From Fasciolopsis buskii (Eukaryota > Platyhelminthes > Trematoda > Plagiorchiida > Fasciolidae): a stretch of DNA of 64,000 nucleotides. Shown here in pieces: positions 10,346 to 23,540 of the stretch. A program made the position numbers and the translations under genes. Within the stretch, counting starts at the first letter, position 1. Each line of letters starts with the position of its first letter. A model generated the notes under the pieces. That model did not search any database. It had not been told where the DNA came from and was given only the letters and a program-made list of their open reading frames with translations. The stretch is taken from contig LUCM01007427.1 of NCBI GenBank assembly GCA_008360955.1, positions 10,873 to 74,872 on the forward strand, written 5' to 3'.

Positions 10346-11385
10346 TAAACATGTTATAAAAAAATCAAACGCTATAAGTTATTTTCTCTCACTCAGTGTG
10401 AACCGTAAATGCGCCATGCTGCTCTCAACAATCGACTGACGGATGCAGCTGTTAGCCCAAATATTTGCTACGTACTCCAGCACCAAGCGGTATCCCACTA
10501 TCACCTAGCAACCGTTTTACAACAACCAGTTCCCGGAAGAGAACAAAACCTTTATACCAAGACAACTAGACACACACTCCCCATCGATGAATACGTCAGT
10601 GGTTAACGTACACTACAGGATCAGCTTCACTGTGTGGTCAAAAACTGTTCAGAGCCCACAAAATTGATTTCTTATGTAATGGGATGAACTGACTTCTGTA
10701 TTGCCAAAACCCAGCTTCAGCACACTGACCTAGACTAAAGTAAAAGAAGCAGTAGTACGTTTACTTGTCAACACACACATCAGTTGAAATTTAACAAGTT
10801 GATAAATCACTGTAACGTAAACATGGCTACTTGGTGTATTCACTCGGCGGTGAGGCAAAATGTCTAAGGCAGTCCAAAGATAATAACAATTTCAGTGTTG
10901 ATTAAAGTTTGACTGTATTCAGCAATGTCAATAACATCATGACTTCCACAGTTAACTATCGACTTGTGGTGTTAGTATATCACTGTAATAAAGTGAACAC
11001 GTACTCTAGCTCCAAGCCTACAAGTGATCGTTCGCATTAGCTCTGCGGTCTACCTTACTGTCAGTGTTATCGGCACTGTTACTGTTCTGAAAAACCGAAC
11101 TCGAATCCACTGACAAAAGTTAAAATAAACACAATCGCGACTCAGTTTTTCTAACAAACAGCTTCACTGCGACAAACTTTCACTGTGGAAAGAAAATGCG
11201 AATCGAAACACGCACCACTTGATCACTACCGATTCAGGAATTAAATCTATTTGTGAGTAGATCACAGGTAAATTGCAAACTAAATGATACATAGACACGG
11301 ACAGGCAACGGTAACCCTTTGCCTAGAACCAGGTTTGAAACACCAGGAAACAAGAGTTCGGATTTCTGAGCACATAGATCGAAGC
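10346..11385. other. HEATR6 3' flank, no other gene
   Basis: Lies downstream of the HEATR6 stop codon on the minus strand. It should contain the 3' untranslated region and polyadenylation site, but I cannot place a convincing poly(A) signal. Open frames on both strands are short. Confidence 0.4.
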
Positions 11386-12186
11386 TTAATCGTAAATCCG
11401 CCGAAATCTCGATACATCTGATAGCATCAGTGTTTCTCGCGAGCAAGGTTTCTGCAATTCGTCCAGACTGCACCATGTACTACCAACACACAGCATGGTG
11501 TTCTCCTGCGTCATCTGCCCAGCTGTTTGAACCAGAACTGAAAGTTTTTGGATTCCAGGGCCCACTGCCCACGGTAAGGCAGAAACACGAGATTGGAACA
11601 GCTCTATTGCCTGTATTAGCCGATTCGCAGGTGAAGTGGTATCTGCCAATTCGAGAAGATGGCTTGCAATCATTGGTCGTGGATAGATAGTTTCCTGACT
11701 GTATTCAAGCGATCTGGGATGATCGACACTAACCGCACAATCTCGCAAGTAGCCAGCAATGTGACTTAACACGATTGGGCAAAGCCATTTATCGGTCAAA
11801 TTCTTTTCCAAACAATCTAAACTATTCCGATCAGCAGAGTGCAACCAACTTGCAAGAGAAAAAAACGCCAGTAGAATCGCCATATAAAGACACCGTTGTC
11901 GATATTTGCCTTCAGATAGATGAATTCTTGTAGAGTATAAGTTGACATGTGATATTTTTCGTTCGAGGTACTCCATACAGCACGGCAATGATGCATTCCC
12001 GTCGTGTACTTCCCGAATGATGCGAAACGATGCATCCAAAATGTGGGATTCCAAACAACGATCTGTGGGTTCTAGGGCAGTTCCGGTCAATGAGGAATGC
12101 ATTACACACCACAATGGGGTTTCTTTCAAGTTGGATAATTTGTGAACGAATAGGCCCAGAAGTGAATTCGCAGCATAGACTCTTGT
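11386..12186 (-). CDS. HEATR6: HEATR6-like, terminal exon with stop codon
   Basis: The 801-bp exon starts after a pyrimidine-rich acceptor ending CCCGTTAG and runs 266 codons to TAA at 11386-11388. It opens TRVYAANSLLGLF, the counterpart of VRIRSAAALSV in human HEATR6, in phase 0 with the previous exon ending ...YFK. Later blocks such as CLYMAILLAFFSLAS and AIELFQSR fit the C-terminal helices more loosely. This is the longest open frame in the host-gene part of the window. The C-terminal tail seems longer than in the human protein, and an intron near the 3' end cannot be excluded. Confidence 0.85.
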   Translation of the reverse strand, partial: TRVYAANSLLGLFVHKLSNLKETPLWCVMHSSLTGTALEPTDRCLESHILDASFRIIREVHDGNASLPCCMEYLERKISHVNLYSTRIHLSEGKYRQRCLYMAILLAFFSLASWLHSADRNSLDCLEKNLTDKWLCPIVLSHIAGYLRDCAVSVDHPRSLEYSQETIYPRPMIASHLLELADTTSPANRLIQAIELFQSRVSALPWAVGPGIQKLSVLVQTAGQMTQENTMLCVGSTWCSLDELQKPCSRETLMLSDVSRFRRIYD

Positions 12187-14871
12187 CTAACGGGAGGGTT
12201 GCAAAAAAGATGTAGAAAACAAGTAAACTTAGAGAGATCGCATTGCTTACATCCGTTAGAATGTATAGCATGTTCAGAGAAAATGGATTCAGTCTTATAG
12301 GCTACTTACCACATTAGTAGAAGTTAACCGTTACTTGTGTACAACGGAAGCAAAAACTCATACTAGCTGGCGAACTCAAATAGTTAGTCTAGAAAATCGT
12401 TATTCTTACGATGGCAACCCAAACGGAAACTCGAATTACTGCTCCATAAATTAGCGTTCAACTGGAAAAAAACTAATATCGCTGATCGTCTGAGTTAGCA
12501 AACTAAAGAAACTCATCAATCCACCACCAATACTTTGGAAACTAATCTACAGAACTAGATTCATCTTTCCTAAATAGGACGAACGCAATTAGAAATCGGA
12601 AACTCGTCTTGTAAGAAACTCCACGCGCGCCGTCGCCAAAGAATCAGGTGCAACTGAATGGATAAAAATGTTGTACATTCAGCCGGAGTACATTGATTTA
12701 TTCGGACAGATGGTTGAAGGCGGCTACATGATGTAATGCATTTTTGGGGCAGGTTTTCCGCATCCCAAATGTTCTAAACAGAAATCACGTTTAGCAATAT
12801 CATATCAGAATCTTAGGGGATCAATTTAGTAGTGGAACAAAGATTTGACAAGACCAGCAACGAAAGGTCGTGCACATTTGATTCAATGTAGTTAAAACTA
12901 GTCATTTTTTCCTACCAAAAATGTTCACATACGAATCGGGACTTTTAAAATTTCAATAGCGCGGCGTTTTCGCGTCGGACTAGAGTGACTGATAAGCTCA
13001 CACACCAAGTTTGCGATAAATATGCGAAACTCACCTAAAAGCGACGAAATACCTAGGGAAAACATCATGAGGATTCGGAGATAATTCTGAAAGATTCTAA
13101 CCAAAGGATTTCCATGCCAAAACTGGTCTTAAATAGCTGCTAGAAAAAATTTACAACTTCACTTACTCCATCAGACGGGCTGAACACTTGACCCGCTGAC
13201 TGAACTCGAAACTCGCGGCTTTAACTGGGTTGGCCGTTTGTGTCAATAACGAAGTGGCCTAGTGACATGCATCAACGCTTCTAGCGCAGGTCGGCGAAAG
13301 TGTTACTTACGTACATCAACAATGAAATCTAGTGCTCATCTGCACAATGCAAGCCACGATTTATTGACAAATGAGGCCCGAATATAACGTCAAACGTTTA
13401 AATTCCCCTTTTATGTATGACTAATGACGACTCTATACGTTAGCAGAATTAGTGGAACAGAAAAACTTCACTCTCGTCGTCTGCGGTGGCTTCAATCATT
13501 TGGATGCTAATTTTCTGAACTGCTCGGTTCTGACTAGCAGTGCACTTTCATATTGAAAGTGCGCAGACTAATCTCTTACTTATAAATGACTGATATTCTC
13601 TTCTTTAAGATGACTAAATTATCCAACCTCGATAATCGCATCAATAGACGTTCTTCAAAATTCAACTCAAAATTCACCCCGTGCTCTTCCGACCACAGAG
13701 TCGTTTCAAGACACGAAAACTTAACTTTGTCAAGACATTTATTTTATTCAATTATACAAATCCAACGACACAACCTTTTGTGGTCATCTGGCAATATCTA
13801 ATATGTTGACTTGACATCTGCTGTCTATGGGAACCGAGTTATCTTCGATCTGATAAATTCTCAAATACCGATTTATATACCTTCTTACCATGCCATGGGC
13901 TGACCATCTCTATCCATCATCCAACCGATCTCCGAAGACAGAGTACCCTGGAAGGTCGACCTGTGAATGTGCATAACGCATGTCCCAACCATCTTTATCT
14001 ATCCCAATGCAGTTCCTCTTCTACCGATTGAGCTGTGATCTTATATAACCAAATGTTCAAACCGCGGATTGCTTAGCCAAAAAATTATCGTCTTTTTGTC
14101 CGTCTGAGCTAATCCTAGAATCAAAATCTCCCCAGACCCGAACGAAAACGGCGATATAAAACTTGGAATTGGTGTCTGATAATCCGATCTGCCTAGTTTG
14201 ACAGCGAACAACGGCGAACGTTGTTTACGGTCCTTCTAGTGAATCAGATAGGATTGTTAGACACGCGGCATCATTCGGTCTTAGATCACAACCGTACATC
14301 ATATGCGGACCTTGATCTAAATGTTCTCAACTATAGAAACATGTACCGGTGTTCGCTGAACGACTCAAAGTGCACAAGGTCCGTTTTGTGAACGTCATCC
14401 TCATATGGTTCGCAGCTAAAAAACCTCAAGCTAACTAAAAGGCGAGATGATCAAACGTTTATCATCTAATTAGCCGATGGGAACCGTGTTTTTTTCCTTG
14501 TGCGGTCAGAGTGGAGAAAATAATGACTACGATAAATTAGTGGAAAGCAGCTAACTGCACCATAGAACTGAATTTCGCGGAAATTACAAACCTGAAGTGA
14601 TATTTTATGTTTGAACTACAGGACTGGTTGAACTTTGCCGACCGCATGTCGCCCTTTTAAGCGGTAATCACCAAAGCACGGGATTCAAGAAAAAATCGGA
14701 ATCTAACTGAAAATTTAAACGTTATCAAAAGATTCCTATCATCCACATTGTCCAGTGAAACTGCCGAGCGGAGACCTTTAACTTTTAACGTTATATTTCA
14801 AGAGTTCAAGAGATAAAAAGACGTGAAATATAACAACACGTTGTCATGATTTATTCAGAAAAATAACGAAC
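12187..14871. other. HEATR6 intron, no insertion recognised
   Basis: Intron between the last two HEATR6 exons. Its minus-strand 5' end is GTTCGT just after AAG. The 13586-13801 frame and others are short and unremarkable, and no transposon blocks are recognised. Confidence 0.5.
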
Positions 14872-15129
14872 CTTGAAATATTTATCCCCTCCGAAAGTTT
14901 GGCATAGACATAAAATTAGTTTTCTTATCCACTGGATGGTTTCAGTGGAGGTGAGGGGATCGAAACCGGCAGTGTGAGGCGCGCTATCCTGAGTATCACG
15001 TTTAAACTGCTCAGACAGCCAAGCCCAGAGACTTGTATTTCGAAACAGATGGCCCACAGTAAAATTTGCATTCCAGCGAATTTTCTCCGCGCTGCTGGCC
15101 TTGTCGGTGATCATGGCTTCGCATATGGA
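14872..15129 (-). CDS. HEATR6: HEATR6-like exon with the IRWNA block
   Basis: An 86-codon exon, phase 0 at both ends, following a clear acceptor (ACTTTCTTTCGCAG) and ending AAG before GTTCGT. It reads SICEAMITDKASSAEKIRWN and continues ANFTVGHLFRN, ending GDKYFK. Human HEATR6 has [20 protein letters not shown], then NACYAMGNMMKN, and NFK at the equivalent end. Spacing and exon ends agree, which makes this one of the two most diagnostic exons. The donor has T at +3 (GTTCGT), which is not ideal. Confidence 0.9.
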
Positions 15130-15295
15130 CTGCGAAAGAAAGTTTGAATTGAGCTAATAAGTGATAACACTCAAACTTTGTCCACCCAAATCATCCACAA
15201 AATAATGCATCGTTCATGCGAGTAAAAATTATTCTATCGAATGAACCGCGATGAAAATGAACCATTAAGTTGGCAGAAGAACCTGACATATTGAA

Positions 15296-15804
15296 ATACT
15301 AGGCGGTTCTATGCTATTCCAAGTCAAACCGCCACGAATGTCGATTTCTCATTTCGTCGTGTTGTGACCCACAGCGGCTATGGGCAAGTGCCGTCCACGA
15401 CACACATGGTCCAAGCATGTAGAAAAACACCCAAAGTGGAGTTGGGTTACGTAAAGCCGGGTGTTTTGTGCTACAACGTACTGAAGATATCGTCCATTTC
15501 CAGATCACTGAGCGCAGTGATGAAATGTGCCTTTAGTCCTCAACGAACTACGTGCATAGTTTCCACAGTCAAATTATACAAAAGGCAAAAGTTAAGTGGT
15601 TAAAAACACCCGTACTGGCCGAATAAATAAGGCGTCTACCATCTCATAAAGACCAAAAGGTCCAACTCGAAATTCTCTGACTCGTTTGGAGATGGATAAA
15701 AACTGGCTATTCTCCGGGTCGTAATCAAACCTAACTGTTAAGGAGTTTAAGGGTCACAGTTCCCAGACCTAACTTTCGATGCGTGGTGGTAAAGGGCCAA
15801 GCTC
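15296..15804. repeat. Dispersed 0.5-kb repeat, copy 1
   Basis: Starts ATACTAGGCGGTTC and contains a short inverted pair, GGCGGTT...AACCGCC, within its first 40 bp. It is repeated in the same orientation at 27379-27823. It has an open frame on each strand of about 60-80 codons, kept in both copies: minus strand ending EMRNRHSWRFDLE, plus strand beginning THSGYGQVPSTTHMV. No known domain is seen. Its left edge is only about 170 bp from the HEATR6 exon at 14872-15129. Confidence 0.8.
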
Positions 15805-17275
15805 AAAAACTTCATTCCCTGGGAGAGGTTCAACTAAACCATTCAAAAACCACATAAAGCGCTTCATAGAACATCCTCTACGAATTAGGATTCAATTAGA
15901 CCGTTTAAAAGACCAGGTAAAGGGTTTTGTAGAACATCCTCTATGACAAAGTTGAAAAGAAATGGGGCTAAATGGCAGTCTTGCCTTACTCCACTGGAGA
16001 CGACGAATGGTGGCGAAAACTGGCCATAAACCCTAACCCGACGGTACAAATCTTTGAGGACCGACACACACCTCTCAGATACTCCATTCATCAACAAACA
16101 ATGTCACAGTGCAAACCATGAACAGAGTCAAGGGTTGCATGAATGTCTAAGAACACGATGGTCGTTGGCTTTTGAAAAGTAAAACGGTGCTCTAACACTT
16201 GTCAGGAGGTGAAGATTTGATCGACGCATCCACGACCACCGCGAAACCCAGCCTGCTCCTCGCGTGTTTGCTCTTCACGCGTGTTGCACAACTTGCGAGG
16301 AATGACGGACGGAAAGAGTTTTCACGCTATTGGGATTAGGTCCATACCATTTTCCGAACATGGGGACAACAAACGACCGACCCCTCCTCCAACACCGCGA
16401 AGAGGAGGCTTCCTCGGAGTATCAGACCTTCGAGAACAAAAGTTGAAGTTATCTTCACTAGCGACATTCCTCCATCTTTAAAGAGAGCCGAGGAATGCCC
16501 ATCGGACCCCGTGCCTTATGACATCCCAAGGTTTGCATTTTCCTAAAGATCTTCGCTTCAGCGGGTGGATCTGTTGTAACAGACCACCAGACGCTTTCCG
16601 AAATAGCTGCATGAGGCGATGACGCTGTGGGGCAGCTAAATGGTGCTTGAAAGTGCTCCCCTTAGCATAAAAGACGAAGCTGCAGGTTGTGAATAGGTGA
16701 ATGATCAGCTAGCATTACAGCGCGCCTCGCTCTTACGCGATGGTTTCTTACGCAACGAGCCGGGCCAAAACCCAACAAACCAGCAAAATTCATGGTATTC
16801 TTGATAAGCAACCAAAGCTATTGATCACGATTTCACTCCGCTTTGCAGTACGTAAGAGTTTGTGCAGCATATCATAGAAGATACTCTTGATCGCATTTGG
16901 GCTGCAATCAATTGGCCCGAACACTGAAACGACAAACAAGTTGCGTCCATGAGGGGATGAACTCGCAAATTTGCACGAACCTCTAAGTCTCTCCGTGCAT
17001 AGCCGGCCGTCGGCTGGCATCCAGTCAAGCAGTGCAACCTCAGGCCTCTCACTCAGGGCCATACTAACGCCAGAAGCCGAGGCCTCGGAGTCCCCAGAAA
17101 GACGCAAATGCAACTTCACAGAATGACAGATGGGGAATGTCAGTCGGATAGCAGAGCTTAAGACTTGAATGTGAATGGCTTGGATACAACACACGTCAAT
17201 GTCTGTGGTCTCCAGTGTACGAGTAAAACATCTTTGTCGAAATACATGCATTAGTGTTCGCATATTAAACATGAC
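15805..17275 (-). pseudogene. LINE family A remnant, endonuclease to reverse transcriptase
   Basis: On the minus strand 17272-16790 opens MFNMRTLMHV and has TLETTDIDVCCIQ, ALSERPEVALLDWMPADGRL and FVVSVFGPIDCSP, the usual endonuclease N-terminal half of RTE-type LINEs (DIDVCC, ALLDW.P, Y.PTD). Around 16260-16200 is QAGFRGGRGCVDQIF, the reverse transcriptase template-grip motif. 16097-15885 has YGQFSPPFVVSSGVRQ, then LAPFLFNFVIEDVLQ. Stops and frameshifts separate the parts. Near 15825-15945 a segment of about 60 bp (ending AGAACATCCTCTA) is tandemly doubled relative to the 28.9-kb copy. Confidence 0.8.
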
Positions 17276-18199
17276 TAATTCAAGGGGATATCAAGGACGA
17301 ATAAATGCACCAGCCTGTGGAAAAAGATTCGACGAGGTTCGGATGGGTGCTATGCCAAACGCCACCTCGCTCTCGATAATGTCGTTGCTTGTCCGCGGCC
17401 GCTTATTCGTTAGGTTTGAGCCTACTTTATTCACGGCTAACCACCTGAATGGTGGCCGTTCCCTTAGCCACAACCCAGGGACACGTCCAGTTACAGGCAG
17501 CTCTGCAAAATGCTAACACTGTTCTGTTCTTATTACAACTTCCAAGTTGTAGACAAATGAACGCTTCTGATTTGCACAAACAACAAGGGCATAGTAATGA
17601 CATCGAGTCAAAGGTAAAACAAAGATTAAACAGGACGACAATATTGCATGCACAAAATGTCCAGGATAATCGCGAGACTTCTTCGTCTGGCAGAAAGGAA
17701 AATCTGGAGATACTTGGACAGCAGATCGTTAAAGGCCGATGTTGACAGCACAATAAAAACTAAATAAGATGTACATGGAAAAACAAAATGCCATTACTCT
17801 GAAGCTGAGAAGGCCTAGAAGAAATGGGAAGGACTAGAAATGGTTTATTTCACCAAGGAATGGAGAATCGAATCGTGTGTCGACCTGGTACAAAAGTGCA
17901 GTCACTTTTGACCAGCATACCAGCTGCATTACCGCGAACCATATAAACATCGCATATCCATAGTCTGGAGGAATGTGCAGGTTAATGAGGCCATAACCGG
18001 TAGAATTTCAAGTGAACTAATGGTATCGACTGACATCCAGCTAAAAACAAACTTACTGAACGGAGTTAGATGGACCTGTCAACCACTCAGAGATTGTATC
18101 AGGACCAAAATGAATCATCCAACCGCTGTTGGCACTCACTCCATCAATCAGAAAAGTTGGCTATTGAAAAGTAGTTTTCAGACAGTCTTGTGCAAGCTG
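17276..18199. other. HEATR6 intron, unclassified
   Basis: The minus-strand frame 17473-17291 opens MWLRERPPFRWLAVNK and runs directly into the LINE endonuclease. It could be part of that element's 5' region. The rest, including a frame at 17449-17745, is unassigned. Confidence 0.35.
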
Positions 18200-18600
18200 T
18201 TCACTCCCTAAACTCACTTCCCCCCCCCCCACCTACTACTCCATGTTTTCACATTCTTCTGAGATTGCAATCAGACATATTAGTGGTAGTGTCTATGGTT
18301 GAAGTTCTGCTCCTGTTACCTCGCTCCCTTCAAATAAGATCAATATTTCACCGAATTCGCTTTCGTCAATTGATGCTCTTCTTTGTCCTCGATGCCCCCT
18401 AAAACTAGCCACGTTCAATGTGCGAACACCAACCCATATAGAATGAGAGGTTTTTAGCTCGTACACTGGTGACTCTATCCATCGATGTGTGCTGTATCCA
18501 AGGCACGCACAAGCTTCGGTCACAAGCAACAACCATTCCATGCAGACAATTGTATTTGAACTTTTACACAGAGGGTTCGGAAACATGAGTCTGGTAGATG
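18200..18600 (+). pseudogene. LINE 5' fragment (endonuclease start)
   Basis: After a run of about eleven C at 18221, the plus strand reads PLKLATFNVRTPTHIE near 18400-18450, the conserved start of the endonuclease domain in these LINEs (LKLATFNVRTL). It breaks off soon after. No downstream reverse transcriptase follows in this orientation. Confidence 0.55.
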
Positions 18601-19452
18601 AAATTAGTGGGACCAGTTAGCTTTCTTGTTTGCTTTTTAGCGATCGGTGGTGCGGAAAGATAAAACATCGCACAGCACTCCCACTACTGTTTTTAACTGC
18701 AAGGTATTGGTACAATCAAGCTCAAAACCGTTACCTCCCACTAGTGTTCCGCTGCTTTGGTTGTGACTCCGCAGCACCGTCTAGTGATCGGGAAACGGAA
18801 TGAACCCATGAACAAATAATCGCAATGCAACTATTGCCTAGACTTCTGAGGACAGCCACGTCGTCTCATTTCTTCACCTAACAGGATCTCTCTGACCCGA
18901 AATCGGATGTGAAACTTGTCTCACTTGAAGCAGCCTCCCGTGTTATTGTAGGTTTTATCCTGCAGTGAATGGTTCTATATAAACGCCTAAATTACTTCTG
19001 AATCCAGTTATGTCAAAACGATTCAAAACCGATATCCGACTGACTCATCGAGTTCTCGTTTGTATAGGTTTAGAACGTGATTCATCTTACATGGTCCCTT
19101 TTGGTCGTAGTTACCGCGGGGCACATTGATTGATGGTGCATTATCCGATAAATTGCGAGTCTACTTGCGCTTGTCAGATTTTATATGCGTCCTCAGTCTA
19201 CTGAACTATTATGAGATAATTCCGAAACGATGTGGTAAATGGCAAATAGTTGCGGATATGTCCTCTGCCTTTTGGTGTTCCCTAAAATTCGAAACAAGCA
19301 ACGAAGGGAAAACAGAAATAAGTTTTGAAATTCTAACGGTTATCAGTTCAACTAGGCAACCTGTTCTTTCAGAAAGAAAAAACGGAATGCAGAGATGAAG
19401 ATCAGTTGATGTTGCGAACCTACAGCGATCTAATTAAATATCACAAGGTTAC
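18601..19452. other. HEATR6 intron, no insertion recognised
   Basis: Intronic on the minus strand. The plus frame at 19126-19398 has no recognised domain. Confidence 0.4.
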
Positions 19453-19738
19453 CTCAAAAAGTTGGCTGAGTACAGCCTGTTCGCGAATCAATCCGGGTTC
19501 CAAAATTCGTAAAATATAACCTAAGGCACGCGCACCATTCTCACACCGGTGGGCGTCGGGAGTTTTTGACGCCTCTATGCCAAGTTTGATGCCAGGTGCT
19601 GCTTTTGATGTTGCATTTAACGAACAGATTTCATGAGTGTTGACGTATTTTGATTCCTGGGACTCAGAACCTCCATTCTGTATTTGTGCCTCCAAACTTG
19701 TGGGGACAGTTTCCGTTGGATTAAGTGTACATAGTTCG
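19453..19738 (-). CDS. HEATR6: HEATR6-like exon with the ENGARALG armadillo block
   Basis: A 286-bp exon after an excellent acceptor (TTTTTTCTTCATATCTAG), beginning with one base that completes a codon and ending GAG before GTAACC. Its C-terminal part reads IKLGIEASKTPDAHRCENG, then ARALGYILRILEPG. Human HEATR6 has LRSAIEASKDKDKVKSNAV, then RALGNLLHFLQPS. The first 50 residues are polar and low in conservation, like a species-specific loop. The entry phase (1 base) fits the previous exon, which ends with two bases of a codon. Confidence 0.9.
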
Positions 19739-22170
19739 CTAGATATGAAGAAAAAATGGAAAATGAGCCTCCATTACCTAACCATTTATGACCAGCGACT
19801 GTAAGGTGTAAACATATGCCACAGTAGGTAATTTTTGAACCAGAATAAGATACGATGCCGTGTTGGGAATACTTTTGCATCCATGTATATTGTGAAAGCG
19901 ATATAACCTACCACCAGTAAGGCCCACAGCACGGTGAGAAAGGAACGTCAACTGGGCTATCTCAGACCTTGAGGTGGAAGAAAATTCCTGTCATCCATAA
20001 ATGTATGGCCTAGATCTCGAATCCGTTGCCATTTTTGTTCATCATCTACTCGTTCAGGAGATATCGATTTCTTGCCCTAACCTAAGTTTTGCGCCAGTAC
20101 GTATGCGCCTTACCAAAAATTGTTCTTTGAATTAACGACGTCAACTAATTTTCTATACAAACAGCTGAGTTCACTCTACAGTCCAGTGCCAAATATACGA
20201 CTGAGCTAAAGATGTCTTCGTCCTCCTACCTTGCGTGCTTGGTTCTCTCGGGGAAGTTACTGGATAGGGTTCGGGATTGGGCACAGTCGTGTTGACCGAG
20301 AATTAAGCGATTTGATACAAAACAATTGAGCAGGCATGAAATCATACGATCACAACAGTTCGCAAGTAATTTCCAGCAAGGTGACTTTAATTTGGTCTCC
20401 CCGAAGGAACTGCCGAGCTTAGAACCTTTGGCTGTCACAATGACAAATGCTCAATCCACTTGGCGGCCGGCAACAATTGGTGTTGAACGTCTCAGGGCAA
20501 ATTAAAAAATTTCTTGGACAAATGGATGCACGGACGACTGACTTACAGGAAATCCAAAAGTGCATTTTCCAAACGTGATGGACTATTGCTAAATATCTGA
20601 CTAGACAAAAAGCTATGAAACTAATTGCTTCCTTTGCGCACAGCGTTGGCGTAATTCGCCGTTTCAAGTTCAGTTCCAATATGAAGGCATCAAAGTCAAA
20701 AGAATAAAATTGTTACGCAACTGTTTATATTGTTGCGAAGATTCTACTCTGCCTGCCGCCACTCATGTGAAATGCTTTATCCGTGTATTAAATCAGCGAT
20801 ATTTTTACCTGAGAATGCCTCCAAATGTCTCACCATGGTCAGGGTAGGTGTCACAGGCTCCCAGTCAGCTACTTACTCCGAACACCTCCCGAAATGCTTA
20901 AGTCCCACCTGATGAGGAAATCCTTCCCGTAACAGTGTTTCCACTAAAGTACGAGAACGGAGTCGAATGCCCAGCCATTTCAATCGGGTTGACCGCTTTT
21001 TTTGTAAGCAGCCTAATGGAGAAAGCTAGACCTTAATTCCAAATCAACCAAGGGTGATGCGCGAAGCATGCAGTACTGTGCTCACCAGCATCTATTGAGA
21101 GGGGTGTACTAGACGTTACCGATCCCTCAGTGGGTTACGTGATCCCCAGACCGTATTGCTGCCTTGTTGGTTAGACCGTTTGCTCAGAGGTTCGGGGTGG
21201 GGCGTCCAAGGCCAATCTAATATTTCGGTTTGGGCAACCCGCGAGGAACCATGGATCCCGATGGATAGCCAACGACGCGGGTGTGGTGAACTTTGCACAT
21301 AGTTTCCCTCTCTTTCATCTTCCTCGTCCGTTTTTTCGTCCTTCTCCATGATTCAGACAGCGTATGATTTGTACACGGACTTGTGCAAGACAATAACAAT
21401 AGAAATTACCTGAGAATGCGCTGTCTGGTCAGTGGAAAGGAAGTCTGGGTCAGACTTTGGTAGCACAAATCAGGATATGATTTCGACTACTACAAAACTG
21501 TTAGTAGCAACGCCAGTGTTGCACTTTCTGCTCAAGAATGATGGGTCGGCAACCACACAATTCCGAAGTATTTGCAAGTCACCAATGTGTTGCATCCTTC
21601 GAGTGAACCACCACGTATACAGGAATATGTCCACATTTCCGCAGTTCTGTACACGACTAAGCGATTAGCTTGTCAGAGTGATTCAGTTGTTTGTCAACTA
21701 CACTGAATACGGCAGCCAATTGATATGTAATGAAAGTCCGAATTTGCTGCGTTGTAATACACAATGTAAACATCGTTCTCAGCTTTTAACCTTTCTTGTG
21801 TTTAACTGACGTGCTTTTGTCGTGAAATTTTATTTCCTGAACCGTGCGATAAGGAAGGGTCTAAATAAAGATATGCGACATGAGATATGTGTCATTTTTT
21901 CGGAACACTAAATAGCAGTAGCCGATCCAGGAACCAACAAATTGCCGTTTCCTACTATTCAACAATTGAGACAGTCTCTTACAATTAACCGCACAAATCC
22001 CAATCAATATAGACGAAAATTTATGTGCCTCGTTAGGTTTCGAAAAAAGATTCGAACAAAAAGTAAAGGCTCAGCGATTGAAAGCAACGAAAATTTCAAC
22101 TCCTAAAGCATTTAATACATATACGGTTTACCAAGGCAAATGCAAATTGAAATGATTTGCTGGCATGCGT
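19739..22170. other. HEATR6 intron, unclassified
   Basis: Intronic on the minus strand. Around 21120-21350 lies a GC-richer block with a plus-strand TTGGTTAGACCG, a possible decayed A box, which may be a SINE head, but no B box is convincing. Other frames are short. Confidence 0.35.
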
Positions 22171-22847
22171 GCATCAAAGGCACAACGAGATTTACACGGT
22201 GGCATATCCCAAGTCGAAGAAAGGAACACGCCTGGGAGGTCAATAGGTAGAGGCCAGACGAAGTAGTCTCCTGCTCCTCCCGGTCCGGAGCTGATCTTAG
22301 TGGGCAGCTCAGTCGGAAAAAGTAGTGGGAGAAGAATTGAGCCAAGTAGAAGGGCTCCATTTGCCCATACACCCCTCCCTTATAGGCAGCTTCTTGTCAG
22401 AACTAAAGGCTTTGGTTTAGAACCCCAATCGTTTTTCTGCTTAGCGGTTGGACTCCCTAGCAGCCCCCGTCCATCAATCACCAAAAGTTACTGGCCTAAA
22501 TATAATTCCATACTGCATCGGTCGTCGTGCAGGATAATCAAGACCGCGATGCCCATTGCATAAAGCGGGGTGGGTAATGATAATTATGCCACTACCCAAA
22601 GTCCCCTCTTTTATTCAACCTGTCTCTTCTGTCTCAAACCAAATCTCTTTGCCCGCACTCCCTACACATAATGTTCCCATGGACAAAACGAACGATATTC
22701 GAAACGGCTCACTGTCAAATAGTGTAGTGAGCGGTTTTCAGTCTGCTAGCTCATATTTCCTCAAGCCTCGCCAGCTTCCGAATCTCGTTTCCTTCACTTT
22801 ATTCGTTTATTCAGCCTGGTTAAGCAGCATCTTTGGCTCTGAAAGTG

Positions 22848-23540
22848 GACTCACTTCCGACTGATGTCTGCTGCGTGAGTGAAACACGAACGCACGATTC
22901 GAGTCCGGTAGTTCAAACAACTGCGCCTAATACCTAGTCAAGGCTGCAGAAAACGAAGCAGCTCAAGCTGTGGAACAACGTGGTGTAATAACAGTTCTAG
23001 ATGAGATGGCTGAAACGGTCCTTTTAGACTGAATCCCGGTTAACAATCGCTTGTATGTTGTGAGACTGCAGGGATCAGTCAGTGTCTGGAAGAACAGTTG
23101 CGTTAAGCGCAGTTTAATTGTCATCTCGGCATACACTCCCAACAGACTGCACCAGGGACACACGGGAGAATGATTTCTATGATGACCTCGTCACCCTTGT
23201 TCGGAAGAACAAAGGCTGTAACATTGCAGTGACAGCAGGTGATTCTAATGCACAAGTTGTTAAACTGAGTGCATCGGAGTCCTGTTTAGGTGGGCGATGC
23301 GCCTTGTCTGCTCAGCGAACAGACAACGGGGAAAGACTTCTCCAATTATGTGCAGACAACCATTTATTTATTTCTATCTAATACGAATTTCCGACACAGT
23401 TCGCGTCGCACGGCTACACGGTGCTCCAACTCGACGAGTAGTGAGTCAGATCGATCATATCGTTGGCGCGGTTCTGTCCAGAACTGTAAGTAGTACTGGA
23501 CCACGTGCGTCGAATCGGAACCACCCGTTGATTTTAATGC
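22848..23540 (+). pseudogene. L1 endonuclease remnant
   Basis: SLPTDVCCVSETRTHDSS at about 22855-22910 corresponds to SLSIDVCCASETRIQDAS of L2. The frame then shifts several times. 23118-23381 has AGDSNAQVVKLSASESC, the endonuclease GDxNAQV motif, and near 23440 VVSQIDHIVGAVL. The catalytic SDH block seen in L2 is here NHPLILM, so the His-Asp site is lost. Confidence 0.7.

Noticed and set aside
11430..11690. Plus-strand 86-codon frame opposite the HEATR6 last exon
   Set aside because: Shadow of the conserved minus-strand coding sequence.
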